From Monarcha castaneiventris obscurior (Eukaryota > Chordata > Aves > Passeriformes > Monarchidae): DNA of 64,000 nt. Below the pieces are notes generated by a model that had not been told where the DNA came from, ran no database searches, and was given only the letters and a program-made list of their open reading frames with translations. Each line of letters starts with the position of its first letter. Within the stretch, counting starts at the first letter, position 1. Shown here in pieces: positions 11,857 through 22,440 of the stretch. Both the position numbers and the translations under genes were made by a program. The DNA is taken from positions 62,001 through 126,000 of the forward strand of contig JAMPIT010000481.1 of assembly GCA_026261815.1 (NCBI GenBank), in the 5' to 3' direction.

Positions 11857-12489
11857 GTGAGAAGAGCTCATATTCTCAAAACACTTTTTTGGTTTATATT
11901 AAACACACACACTTTTAAAATGCCCAACAGCTGGAGGGGATCGTTTCCCCAGATGAGGCAGAAGAAGCCCCAGCCTGTGATGGATTTTGAGCCACCACCA
12001 GGATACAGTCTCAGCTGTGGTAAATGTGAGGATTGAGCCCCAGACCCCACAGTGTGGGACAGAAAAATAGGAATAGAGTGAGATGCAGAGTCAGGGAAGC
12101 ACGGGGCTCACAGGGCCTGGGGCAAACAGGGCACCCCATGGGCCACAGCAGCTCCTCAGTGTGGCTTAGGGAGGAGCTATCCCTTCATCCCTTTGGAAAG
12201 AATTCCTTCACAGAAAAGGACAGCCTGCTGAGCCATCCTTAAACTGGGAATAGTTAAAAAAGACCATGACAATCCACCCTGATACATCAATTTACACTGT
12301 AAACTCTTCCCTAAGGCATCGGCATTTGGAGGCAAGATCCCAAATCCATCAGAGCTCAGGATGAGACCACGGCATAGGACCTTGCACTCGTGGCCACAGA
12401 GAACCTCATCTCCTCCCAGGATCCTCACAGAGCACCGAGTATTAAGAGGGCTTTTTCCGTCGAGAAGAGGATGGTGAGGAGTGACAGTC

Positions 12490-12760
12490 TCTGAATTGCA
12501 ATTTGAAACGTTTACAGCCCAGTCAATCCTAATTCATTATTAGCTGTAATTGTTTCAAAGAAAGTGTCCACTGTTATGTAAAATGCAGTCCCAGATGCTG
12601 CTAATGGTCCAGGCTCTCTGATTGCTGTAATTTGCAAAGCTTTCGCCTTTTTTTTTTCCCCCTCCCTCTGTAGTTATGATGTGCCTTTTATGAGCCAGCG
12701 AGGAAGAAAGAGAAAAGCAGCCATTAGAGGAAAATAATAATGTTGTACCTGAAAGGCCAT
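12490..12760. promoter_or_regulatory. Candidate conserved non-coding element
   Basis: Contains GAATTGCAATTTGAAACG, CAATCCTAATTCATTATTAG, CTGTAATTGTTTC and CTGTAATTTGC, followed by a T-rich run at about 12650. It is an AT-rich, repeat-free block with several homeodomain cores. Inferred regulatory from composition. Confidence 0.35.
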
Positions 12761-13050
12761 TAGTGAGTCTCATACAGAAGTATGCATCTGGTCTGTGCCC
12801 GATTCTCCCTCACACCCGGGCACTGCCTGGGGACTCTGGGGACGTGGGGCTGGGGACAGCTCTGCTGGCAGGGACCACGGCTGCAACCCGGGCGTGCAGC
12901 CCAAAGTGGTGCTGCCCTCACCCAGGCATCAGGAGATGTCCATACCAGCATGCCTCAAAATTAATTTTCATTATTAATTTTCATGATTGGAGATGGGCGC
13001 GTGGATGGGAAATCAGCTGGGGTGGAGCAGATTTTGGCTAGCAAATTTAT

Positions 13051-13086
13051 GGCGGGGGGTGGCGGTTTCTGGTGGGGGTGGGGGGG
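13051..13086 (+). other. Guanine-rich tract, possible G-quadruplex
   Basis: Guanine runs of 6, 5 and 7 separated by short loops (GGCGGGGGGTGGCGG, then GGTGGGGGTGGGGGGG). This satisfies relaxed G-quadruplex rules on the plus strand. It is not in a CpG island or next to a called promoter. Confidence 0.45.
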
Positions 13087-13584
13087 CGTTGTCTCTTTTT
13101 GACATGAAGGAAACACCCATTTCCCACTTCCAGTCTCTGATTCTCCTTTGTGCAAAGGCAGAGCCACGGGGATGTCTCTCACCAGGACTTCCAAGCTGTG
13201 AGCTGGGGGGCATTTCAAAGCTCTTATGACTTGCTGTCTTTTGCCTGCACCTCTGCTTTCAGCTCAGGTGTTTGTTTTAGCCTGTCTGTGTCGATCCTGT
13301 CACCAGGAGCTTCTTAAGTCCATGATATCAACCTAATTTAAGGAAGGCTTTACTTGATGAGACAGGTTTCGGCCCCTGCTGTGTGCAGAGGAAAGAAATG
13401 AAGGTTGATTTGGTGTTTCCATCACACCCTAGCCAAGGCTGAGCTCCCATGGGATGAGGCACAATCCTTGGGCTGAGTTGCTCCGTGCAGATTGCCTGGA
13501 TGAATTGCACTAGATCTACAACAGGGATCAGACAAAGAGGCACTTTTAGTTCCTTTTGGGGGTTACTTTTAGGCAAAAGAAAAA

Positions 13585-13690
13585 ATAGAATAGAATAGAA
13601 TAGAATAGAATAGAATAGAATAGAATAGAATAGAATAGAATAGAATAGAATAGAATAGAATAGAACAGAATAGAATAGAATAGAATAGAA
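13585..13690. repeat. (AATAG)n microsatellite
   Basis: About 21 pentamer units with a single A-to-C change, grown from the tail of the adjoining CR1. Likely polymorphic in length. Confidence 0.97.
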
Positions 13691-13765
13691 CGTTTCAGTT
13701 GAATTGGACCTGCAATGATCACCTAGTCCAACTGCCTGAATAACACCCAAATTTACAGTGGACAA
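13585..13765 (-). mobile_element. CR1 3' end with expanded (AGAAT)n tail
   Basis: A 106 bp array of AATAG units (13585-13690, one variant AACAG) is followed by 'gtttcagttgaattggacct' and 'gatcacctagtccaactgcc'. In some avian CR1 families the 3' end is 'agttggactagatgatc...' followed by ATTCT repeats. Read on the minus strand this copy is therefore a short 5'-truncated CR1 whose tail has expanded into a pentanucleotide microsatellite. The array is nearly pure, so expansion was recent compared with the insertion. Confidence 0.85.
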
Positions 13766-13879
13766 GGCTAGAGAGTGTGAAAGCTGAGTTTAAGTCCAGT
13801 GTCCACCCCATGTCAGGCAGATGCCGTGTCCGTAAATTATCTGGGAGTGAAATACTCCATGAATTGTGCTGGGATTTCC

Positions 13880-14445
13880 CTCGTTCCGAGGCCAGGCTGG
13901 GGGAGCAGCAAGACAGAGGAGCAAAGGGCAGGAGGAGCGAGCCGAGGCGCTGGGGAGAGCTGCTGGTGGGAAGGGAGGGCTGCCCTTTCACCCCTGCTCC
14001 TCCAGCACTCTCTGCCGTGCGACCCAGCCTTGACACTTCCCACCAGACAGCCCTGCCCCGGCCCCGTCCCCAGGACCCGCTCCCCCGGGACAGGCTTTGT
14101 CTGGGGAAGATGGAGAGGGCTGCTGGAGCGGGGCGGCCGCCTGCCCTTCCCCTCCGAGGAGGGTGGTCCTGCGGGGTCATGGCCGGGGGCACGCAGGGCA
14201 GGGCGCGGCGGCATTGTCAGCCCGGGAGCCCCGGGACGGAACTTCAAGCGGGGAGAAAGGCACGGAGCGCCCATTCCAACACTTTCCCTTGGCAGTGCCC
14301 CGTCCCAGCCCCTCGCATTCCTTCCCTTGTCCCGCCGCTGGAGCTCTCCGGGTGCTGCCAATGGAGGGGATCGCTCTTATTCATAGGGAGGGTTTAACAT
14401 GGGTTAGCACGGGGGCCGCGGGTCTGGCTCTGGCAATTAGCAACG
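13880..14445. promoter_or_regulatory. CpG-rich island-like segment
   Basis: High GC with many CpGs (GAGCGAGCCGAGGCGC, GGGGCGGCCGCC, GGGCGCGGCGGCATTG, CGGGACGGAAC). Overlapping frames of 124-206 codons occur on both strands, as expected of stop-poor GC-rich DNA, so none is called a gene. No TATA box or start codon in good context decides a direction. It could be an orphan CpG island, a distal promoter or a GC-rich enhancer. Confidence 0.45.
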
Positions 14446-14454
14446 TGCACGGGC

Positions 14455-14605
14455 TTGGAAGTGTCAATTAGGCTTTTGAGTCATTGTTTACTCATTAACA
14501 CAAGGTCTCTAATTACCCTGACCTGATGCTATGGGGCTGCTGAAGTTGGCTAATCAAACATGTAGAGCCTTCAAAAGGAAATTAGGACTCGGCATTGAGT
14601 GCAAA
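14455..14605. promoter_or_regulatory. Candidate conserved non-coding element
   Basis: An AT-rich block set directly between two CpG-rich segments. Words include GTGTCAATTAGGC, GTTTACTCATTAAC, CTCTAATTACCC and GGCTAATCAAACATG. Forkhead-like GTTTAC and homeodomain TAATTA cores lie close together. Regulatory role is inferred. Confidence 0.4.
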
Positions 14606-14639
14606 TACCCTTGGCGTGGCTAAGCCCGTGTTGTGGGGG

Positions 14640-14960
14640 GATTTATAACCTCGCACTCCCCATCCCTGCGGAGGGCGAGCAGGAGGAGGGAGTGGATGGC
14701 CGGTCTCTCCAGGTGTCTCGCACGCTGCCGGAGCAGCCGGCAGGGCTGGGATTGCTTTATTGCCTCCCCCGTCTGCGGCCGTGCGGGGCCGGCAGCCCTG
14801 GCTCCTGCGGGAAGTGTTAATGCAGGTCAGGGCACGGCTGGGCTCGCCAGCCCCGGCGGGAGAGGGAAGGATGCGGGGACAGCAGAGAGGGAGCAGCGAC
14901 ATTCCCTCACCAGCTGCGCGCAGGGCTGCTCCAGGACACGGGGGTGATGGGGCTGCAGAG
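14640..14960. promoter_or_regulatory. CpG-rich segment
   Basis: GC-rich with frequent CpG (TCTCGCACGCTGCCGGAGC, CGTCTGCGGCCGTGCGGGGC). It begins just after GGATTTATAACC, which resembles a TATA element at about 14640-14650 on the plus strand. No exon-like frame with a splice donor follows, so a promoter is only possible. Together with 13880-14445 it forms a pair of GC-rich shoulders around an AT-rich core. Confidence 0.35.
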
Positions 14961-17900
14961 CTCGGCTTTGCAGCCCACCGAAATGCTGATTTTTGGGGCG
15001 AGGTAAAACACTCTGGAACTCCCCAAAATCACAGCTAGAAAATGGATACCACGATCGTGAGCACAATGGTCACACAGGAACCAAAGCAGCCTTTCTTGTT
15101 CGATACCCACCCCTCAATCTCAATTAACTCTCTTTATTATTTCATCGTGGCAATAGTTTGTGCCTTTAACGAATGGGAGGAACACTTGCAAATGCCTTTT
15201 TGTCTGAAAGCAGAGCTGCTTGGTGTTACTGAACTTCAAGGGATCATTCCCTGTTTCCGCTCCTCTCCCTTTCTCTGCTGAGGCAGAATGTAGCGTAACT
15301 TAAAAGTCAGTGATTCAGACTGCAATTATAACCTAAAAGCACAAATAAAAGATAAGCTGGCATCCTACTGTTCCCCATTTGCATCTGTGTCGCATGGGAT
15401 GAAGGGAAAAATAAAATCTGCTTTTATAAAGTGTTGAGCCAGAGAATCTCGTCCAGCAGAAAGAAGAAAATAAACAGATCCCCTGAGGCACCGGCTGTTT
15501 GAGTTGCAAATGACAACTGGGGTGGAAGATGCACCAGAGAGGCACGAGGAGTTTGCACACAGGTTGGTCACTCTGGCCACGTATTGAGCCAGACCATAAA
15601 TCTGACGCTGGTAAAAAGCCACTTTTTGGGGGTTTTTTTGCATCTCCTGTAAGCACCACGCACCTTAATGGGGTGTTTCCCATTGCTCCCCCGATATTTG
15701 CTGTAATTTCCAGTAGTGAGGAAGGGAGGTGGTGGCTGTCCAGGTTTGCCCATCCCGTCTGTCACCCCACACAGCTCCTCAGCGCCAGCAGCTCAAACCT
15801 TGGCCTCTGTTTTGGGGAGCAACGGTTCATTTTATCGTTGGCAGAGATTTCTAGTGCTCCTGTCTTGGTCGATTGAAAAATCACCTCCCAGAGTGTTTCA
15901 GGTTTCTGTTTGCAGAGATGGCTGGAAACTCACTGGGGCCCTGTAAGCACTTCTTGCTGAAAATAAACAGGTTTTTGAGACAAGAGATACTATTTTTTGT
16001 TTGGGGTTTTTTTCCCCCCCAAAATATGATGGGTTTCTAACTGAAAAAAAAAAAAAAAATTCCAAAGAGAAGGCAGAAGGAGGAGTGGTTTGGCTGTGAC
16101 ACTGAAGAGATCCAAAGGTATCATATTTGGGGGCAGTGCTTTGTGTCTCCGGGGCTGGAGGGAACTGAATCTCTGCCACCAAGTCTCAGCTGCAAGAAAT
16201 TGTTTTCCAGCCTGGGAGCAGATTGTTTCCCAGCCGGGCACCGGGCTGGACACGAGGAGCCACACCAATATAAAAAATACTCTGGTTCGGTCTTCTAAGG
16301 CACTGTCCTTCTTTACCTTCTGCTTTCCCAAAGACCTACCCTGATACTTTATAAAGGCAGCTTGATTTTTCCCTGCGTCTATCCAAGACCCTTCAACACT
16401 CGATGGCAGAGCCTGGCTGTGGGACAGGCAGCACGTGGGGTCTGTGCCCAAATGTGTGCCGTGCTGTAGCTGCTGTGGCCGTGCCCAGAGCCCCGCGGTG
16501 TCTGGCCGGAGGGGCTTGGGCCCCGCTGGCCCCGGGGAGTGGAGCAGCTGTGCCGGGGATGCTCGGAACAAAGTGCCTCTCGCGGTGCCGTCAGCCTGTG
16601 ATTTGCATACAGATGCGTAGGGAATCCCGTCAGCCCCGGCGTGAGGGGGAAGGGAACCGTGGGTGCGGGAAAAGAGGTGAGGCTACGCAATGTGTGCCCC
16701 CAAACTTCCATCTTCTTGGGGCGGACTGCGGGGGCCCAGCAGCCAGGCTGTCCCAGCAAGCCTGGGGGTGCGGGATGCTCCCCCCCAGGGCAGCACCATC
16801 CTGCCCAGCCTGTTTATCCTTCCTCCCTTTCCTGACACTTCTCTTGTTCCTCCTCTTCCCTCCTTCATCAGTCTATTCTTCTGTTTGCCCCTGCTGTTGT
16901 CTTTTGCTGAAAATCTGGGGTAATACCTCAAAGAGGTGTTTAGATCCTGCTCACCAGCTGTCTGACAGCCCTGGGTGACCTGTGCTGTCTCACACAGAGC
17001 AAATCCCCACCTGGATGTGCAAATGGTGTCAAACCCCATCCCATCACCCTCACTCCTCGTGTCCCATCCTGTGTCAAAGGTGGGCATTCACCACCAGCAG
17101 TGGATTTTGCGGGTTAAGGAGGGCTGGACAAATTCTCCATCAACAAGTGGGGATCACCTGCAGCCTGTGATCCCTTCACCTCCACTCAGCAGAGAGACTC
17201 CAACTGGAGACTGCCATGGTCCATCGACTGGCTTTACTTTAAAGAAAAGTTATCCATCAAATCTGTTTGAGTAGCAAATAAATGCAGGGAAGCTGTCAGT
17301 GGCCATGGAGGGTCCTTGGGCAGAAGGGGAGGATGAATTTGTCAAACCCACTGTTTGTACAGCTGAATCTCTGAGTGTTTTGCAGCATCCAGAAGGCCGA
17401 GGCTGACTGTGAATGAAACCCTGAATTCACCCCCTGCTCCTTGTGTTCTCTTGCCCAGATGCCGATGGCACCATGTTGCCTTTGCTGCTGGACTCCAAAT
17501 CCCACCTGATGTGACACTTGTGATGGAGGGACTGGTGACAGAGGGACACATGGCATCGTGCAGCAGCACACATTGGCTTCCCAAGCTTTCCAAAAGGCTC
17601 GGAGAGGTAAAAAACCAGAGATACAAGCATCACATCTCACTGAGGAGCTCAGAAAACCCCTCTCCTCCCAACGTGCAATTAAAGAGAACAAAGCCCCAAC
17701 ACCATGGAGGTGCTGGAAATGAGGCCGCTCCCTCGCTGTCCTTGTCACTCCCACTAACAAATATCGTCCGTGGCACCCCAAATGCATGACCTCGGCAAAC
17801 GGCAAATTGAGTCTGTTTGTCACGTGGCTCGTCGAGAGGTGCTTGCCTGGTGAATGGCCTTGGCATACATTAAGTGAATAAACCGCCCCATTGTTCGGCT

Positions 17901-18303
17901 CCTTCAGCCACTCTGCTCAGTTGACCCATTCAATAACTGTTTGTTTGCACAGATTTCCCCATACAAGTGCAACAAGCTGAACCCTGGATCTGAGCAGATG
18001 TGTTTGGAGTAGGCTCCCTCTCTTCGCTTCCTTCCCATCAAGGTGTATTGTTGCGTCTTTTGAGAGCTCGAGCTCTCCCCAGCGTGACTCATTCAGGCAA
18101 AATTTCTATGCTGTTCTCAGGCACCCTCAAGGATTTCCAGGCGTGATTCACCTCTTCTGTGGCCATGTTTTGAGGCTCGAACTAACCCAAAACTTCCTTC
18201 TGGGAGTTTTCTTGGTCTTTTGTCACAGCGTATCTGCACATGAGAAAACAGAGAATGAGATGGGGAATGGGAAAGGTGTGCAACTGTTGTTTGAGGTCAG
18301 AAT
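14961..18303. other. Single-copy non-coding DNA
   Basis: No recognised gene or repeat. Octamer motifs ATTTGCAT occur at 15377 and 16601. A moderately CpG-rich patch is at about 16480-16680. Homopolymer runs lie near 16005-16060 (T/C, then A15). The 193- and 191-codon frames at 15990-16571 and 16403-16978 are on opposite strands over the same DNA and show no domain. Confidence 0.5.
15280..15475. promoter_or_regulatory. Candidate conserved non-coding element
   Basis: AT-rich, repeat-free. It contains TGCAATTATAACC, a perfect octamer ATTTGCAT at 15377-15384, and AATAAAATCTGCTTTTATAAAG. Composition and motif content suggest a developmental enhancer; this is inference. Confidence 0.3.
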
Positions 18304-18531
18304 TTAATCAGATTTGTCAGCATTTCCTCCAAGGCTGGCTGGCTCTGGAGTAGGCGCCCTGAATTCCTCTGGGAACGTATCCTCATAGGCATCCTTTGCC
18401 TTGACCTCACAGCACTGTGCATCCCAGCCCTTCCTGGCAGCCTGGAGCTCCGCCTGGACTTGGAGGTAGGAAAGGCCCAGCCTGTAGTTCTGCAGCGCTG
18501 GGAGGCCAAACTGCCTTCGTGGGTTGAACTT
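18304..18531 (-). CDS. Possible terminal coding exon, unidentified
   Basis: On the minus strand a frame is open for 92 codons, from an upstream stop at 18583-18585 to the TAA at 18304-18306. Within it, a branch-like GGTTTAAC, a pyrimidine tract (ATTTCTCTTTTTGG) and CAATGAG would place a splice acceptor just before 18531. That leaves 75 codons plus stop, beginning KFNPRRQFGLPALQ and ending GGNADKSD. Codon choice is coding-like (many CTG, CTC, CAG, GAG, AAG, TTC, TAC), in contrast to the AT-rich DNA just upstream. The peptide has an amphipathic-looking helical middle (AELQAARKGWDAQ) and an acidic end, but no family I recognise. It could be the last exon of a small gene, a decayed gene, or chance. 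Confidence 0.35.
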   Translation of the reverse strand, partial: KFNPRRQFGLPALQNYRLGLSYLQVQAELQAARKGWDAQCCEVKAKDAYEDTFPEEFRAPTPEPASLGGNADKSD

Positions 18532-18811
18532 CTCATTGCCAAAAAGAGAAATGATGTTAAACCATTTGGTTAAACCCTTGTGCTAAGGCCAACCCTTTCA
18601 AGTGCCTTTGTTTCGGGAGTCTTGTTTTTTGACACGGGATCTGGAGGAGTTCCACCAAGACAGAACTTCTTGGTCTGAAAACCCCTAGTTAGTTTGACCC
18701 CTAAATCATCTGATATACAGAGCTCACTGCTCGCAGCTCACGTCTTCTACCCAGAAGTAGCAAAGTGCTGTGTAAATGTCATGAGTTCAGGCTGATCAAG
18801 CACAATCTCAC

Positions 18812-18837
18812 CTTGGTGCAGGGACCCAATGGTGTAG
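18812..18837 (-). CDS. Possible microexon upstream of the 18.3 kb exon
   Basis: On the minus strand, TTTTTCTGTGAATCTTGCAG forms a good acceptor before 26 bases, which end in CACCAAG and are followed by GTGAGA, a strong donor. The implied intron to the 18.5 kb acceptor is 280 bp, a usual size for bird genes. Spliced in phase, the last codons would read ...GPCTK before KFNPRRQ. A 26 bp exon is very short, and the pairing may be fortuitous. It is listed because it gives a testable gene model with its neighbour. Confidence 0.18.
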
Positions 18838-19174
18838 CTGCAAGATTCACAGAAAAACAGTTTTCAGCAGGAAAAGTGAAGGGGTGTACCCTTGTGTTTT
18901 AACAAGGATAACTCGGTTTGCAGTAAGGGTGCACTATTTAAAACAAAGAAAAGCTCTGGAGTGTGGGATGTTGCTGCCTGAAATCGAAGTCAGCTCGAGG
19001 TTAGCTAAAAATACAGTAGGCACGTTCTGGGGGACTGTGGGTGCCGAGACTCTGTAAGCTCTTAAAAGTTCTGGAGATTTTAAATCCCTTTTTTTCCCCA
19101 TTGATGCATCCCATGAATCACAAATGCCCTCAAACGAGCCATTTGTGCGTCTCCCTCCAGACGGAGTTGACAGG

Positions 19175-19320
19175 GGGATAAACCAAACACATGCAAATAT
19201 CATTCCAGGGCAGGCTGAGATTGGACGGGGTGAAAGAGAAAAGTTAAACATGGAAGCATATTTATTTCTGCATAATTTTGTCAGCTTTCTGCTGGCAGTG
19301 AGAGACTAAACTTCGGAGGA
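19175..19320. promoter_or_regulatory. Candidate conserved non-coding element with octamer
   Basis: Contains GATAAACCAAACAC, a perfect octamer ATGCAAAT at 19191-19198, and GCATATTTATTTCTGC. It is free of repeats and adjoins a CpG-rich patch. POU-factor binding is an inference from the motif. Confidence 0.35.
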
Positions 19321-19640
19321 GCCTGACCCCGGGATTATCCGAGGGAAGACATGTGCTCGCTGTTTCGGAGTCACCATCTGTGAGGGAGATTTCGGGGAGC
19401 GGAGACTCGTGGCAGGGAGACGGCTGCATCTGCCCCGCCGGCAGAGGAACCGCCGGGACCCTCAATTCCTGAGCATCCTCCCAGCCCTGCCCCGCACGTT
19501 TATCACCGCAACGAGTTTCTGCTTGACAGGCGGGTTCTTCAGCTTTTCTATTTCTTCCCCACCAACCCTCCAGCCCAGCTCCGGGGGACTTTCCCCCCTC
19601 CCGCAATCAGCCCCGGCGGGTCCATTTGCTTTTGTCTCCC
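19310..19640. promoter_or_regulatory. CpG-rich patch
   Basis: CpG density rises (TTCGGAGGAGC, TCGCTGTTTCGGAGTC, GCCCCGCCGGCAG, GAACCGCCGGGACC). It may be a small CpG island or a GC-rich enhancer. No transcription start or open coding exon can be assigned. Confidence 0.35.
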
Positions 19641-20098
19641 ATTAATTGCTTGCTACTTTTCATTGCCTGCTCCTCCCCCTTTTAAAGATAAATTTTAAAG
19701 CCCGAGCAGGGTGGAGAATGGCTGAGCCCGCTGTTATTTTTGACATTCGCCCCAGTGACAGCTGGACCTTGCAAGGCTGGGGCCGTTCGCACACAAAGCC
19801 TATTAGCTGTGCCCACTCACTTAATGAGCCCTGAAGTCTGGAAGGAAAATTTCCTCCCCGAAGTGTGGCAGAGCCCTTTGTCATTGTAAACAGGCGCTGC
19901 TTGCCGAGCTCTGCCTTGCCTTTCTCCTTCCTGCCACCGTGGCTTTTCTATTTACTCAGGAAACAAAAGCGGAGCCGTGTCAGCGTGCAGGGAAGAAAAC
20001 GTACCCAGCGACTGGGGCTCACACGCGGCCGCCTCTGCCACCCACCCACCGGGGCTCCCCGGTGTCACCGACACGGAGGGGACACCCCGGCACGTCTG

Positions 20099-20157
20099 CG
20101 GGATGGGATGGGATGGGATGGGATGGGATGGGATGGGATGGGATGGGATGGGATGGG
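20099..20157. repeat. (GGGAT)n microsatellite
   Basis: About eleven perfect GGGAT units between CGTCTGC and GGGCAGGG. All three frames read through it as short Gly-Met-Gly-Trp-Asp repeats, which are artefacts. Probably length-polymorphic. Confidence 0.97.
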
Positions 20158-22379
20158 CAGGGAAGGAGGGGTGTGCCCGGGATCCGCAGATCCATAGGAA
20201 CTGCTCCCGGTAGGGACTGGCCGTACAGGTCAGAACAGCAGTGGGAAATCCTGCACCGAAATAGAGCGATTTGGGTCTCCAGAAAATCCTGCATTAGGCT
20301 CAAAGTTGGTTTGGAGGGGTATTTTCTTCTGTGAATTTCTGTAGTTCTTTTCTGAATTCGCAAGCAGGGGGCTTCTGTCCTAGCCCTACAAATAATTCAC
20401 AAAGGTATTTTTCCTTCTGCCTCTTTTGAACTTGCAGCCTGCCCAGATTTGCTACTTTCCAAGCTCAAACATGTCCAGTTTTATGCCCATTTCCAATGCA
20501 AGTCACTACGCAACAGAATAAAACCTTGTGCCTATAAAGCATGTTGGAAATGGGAACACTTTGGTGTAACTGGCAGCAGGTGTTTGTTGAGACTGTTGGC
20601 AATTGCAAGGAAAGTGGGAAAAAATCCCACCCAACTGCTTGCCCTGAGTGAGGCTACGTCACAGATGGTCCTTCCTTGGGCAGGGGGTGACCAGTCACTT
20701 GACACAGATCTGCCACCAAGGGCAAACAAAGTTACTGGGGTGAAAGATCTGGAATAGAGGTCTTGATTTGATTAAGGAGGCAAAATCTTCAGGTCCTCAT
20801 GATCTGCAACATAATCTTCAATATCTACCAGGTGTAAAAATGAGCGGGAACATCTGGTCTTCATCCAGGCTGGGAAAGAGCTGTCTCTGCTTTGTAGTGT
20901 CACTGAGAGAGCCTAAAGGACATTTAAATATCCTGCTCTGAGTGTGTGTGAGGGCAGGCTGAGGCTGCTGCCAACATCACAGCCTGCACAGCCACGATTT
21001 GCTTTTGAGCTTCAAGTGTGTTTGAGAGCTGGACCTCGAGGATGTCCTCATGCCATCGCTTTCCTGGGCTGTCCCTGGTGAGAACTTCCAAGATGCTTCA
21101 GAAAAGTAGCTCTCAGCCTGTGACATCTCTGTATTCGCTGACACCTCTTCCCCCACTTCTTTTTTGTTCCTTCTTCTCCAGGGATTTGCTTGCTAGTTTT
21201 TAAATATTTGCATATTTCTGTGCTTTCTTTCTGTTGGTAACCAAGGCTGTTTGGTAAAAGCTGAGACATTTCTAAATGTAAGTCAGGCAAAAATTACCTT
21301 TTTTGTGTGCTTTGCAATTATCACAGCAAAATGATTCCTTTCTTCCTCCCACAGTCAGTAATTTATTTTTTAACAGAAAAAACTAAAACGTTACTTCAAG
21401 AATGCTGGGTTAATGCTGTTCTTGTTTTGCCTGTGAAGTTAAGCTGGCTTCGTGACTGAAGTGTTTGTCTTCAATTTATAAAACTGCTCGTGGGTATGTC
21501 CCACTTTGGGAAGACACAAGAAGCGTTCACAAGCACGAAAATCTCAGGTTCCAAATCAGTTGTTTGGTAATGAAGGGAAAAGACCAATCTTCATCCCATG
21601 TTTTAAACTTGCCTTTGCCTGAAGTGTTTCTAAAGTGGCTTTTCCCTGTTTACTGCAAAAATCCTAAGGTGTAAAACCGACAGTAAGGAAATTCACAGGG
21701 ATCTTTGATCACCCCTTCCAGCACCTCCTGCTTGTTGCTGCTGTTCCCTGTGCTGACGCCAGCCCACAAGGATGAGGATTCCTGCACCCAGCTTGTGGCA
21801 GCCTCTCCTCAGCACTGTTTCATCAATAGATGATGAAGAGAGAACTGGAATAAAGACGTTGGTGAGAAATCACCAAGTCTTTCCCTTCCAAAACCCACAA
21901 TTGTCTTTTTGGTCTATTTGAAGTTCTGTTGGAGCAGAAAAAGGGATTTTCTTCTCTTGTTTGTCTGTGTTAACTGCTGGGACTGCCACGGCTTTTAGGG
22001 GGCTCCTTAGTGACCACCCCAGCTCCTGCCCCCTTGGGCCAAGAGCACCTCTTTGCAGCAGCTTCATCTGTTTGGGGTAGTGAGGTCCTGAGAAGCAATG
22101 GTTTGGCAATCCAAGTGTCCCAGTTTAACAGGTGTCCAGTTTAGGGAAATGTGTGTAAATGCTGATTGCAGGATAGGAATATGAAGGCCAGGGCTAAAAC
22201 ATAGCTTTTCTGACTGCCTGAGCAAACCTTCCAGGTGCTCTGCTTGACAACTCCTGCATGTCCAGAACACATGAAATCCTCTCAGTCACAGTTCTCCATA
22301 AATGCTTGAGAATTTTCCCTAATGGCAATAGAGAAATTTTTTGCTGCACACAGACACCTAACAAGGTTTAGGTGTTCAG
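20158..22379. other. Single-copy non-coding DNA
   Basis: No gene or repeat recognised. An octamer ATTTGCAT lies at 21206-21213 in an AT-rich context (TTTTAAATATTTGCATATTTC). The remaining sequence shows only short overlapping frames. Confidence 0.5.
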
Positions 22380-22440
22380 AATCATAGAATGGTTTGGGTT
22401 GCAAGTGACCTTAAAGGTCAGTTGATTCCTGTCACCTTGC
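22380..22440 (-). mobile_element. CR1 3' end scrap
   Basis: 'aatcatagaatggtttgggt' is followed by 'tgcaagtgaccttaaaggtc', the complement of the CR1 3' end. Only about 60 bp remain before single-copy DNA resumes. The element is on the minus strand and severely 5'-truncated. Confidence 0.85.

Larger units (their letters stand above)
8046..13584. other. Single-copy DNA with candidate regulatory blocks
   Basis: No known gene. Contents listed separately are AT-rich blocks at 9262-9400, 10600-10890 and 12490-12760, a possible exon at 11612-11856, and a guanine-rich stretch at 13051-13086. A 13 bp unit (TTAATTTTCATTA type) is tandemly doubled at 12961-12985. The rest is ordinary intergenic or intronic DNA with short chance frames. 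Confidence 0.5.
18838..20098. other. Single-copy DNA with CpG-rich patch
   Basis: Holds an octamer-bearing AT-rich block near 19175-19320 and a CpG-rich patch at 19310-19640. Overlapping GC-rich frames follow up to the pentamer array. No gene can be supported. Confidence 0.5.

Noticed and set aside
20099..20157. Tandem arrays as a CRISPR-like structure
   Set aside because: The units are contiguous 3-5 bp microsatellites without spacers, in vertebrate DNA.
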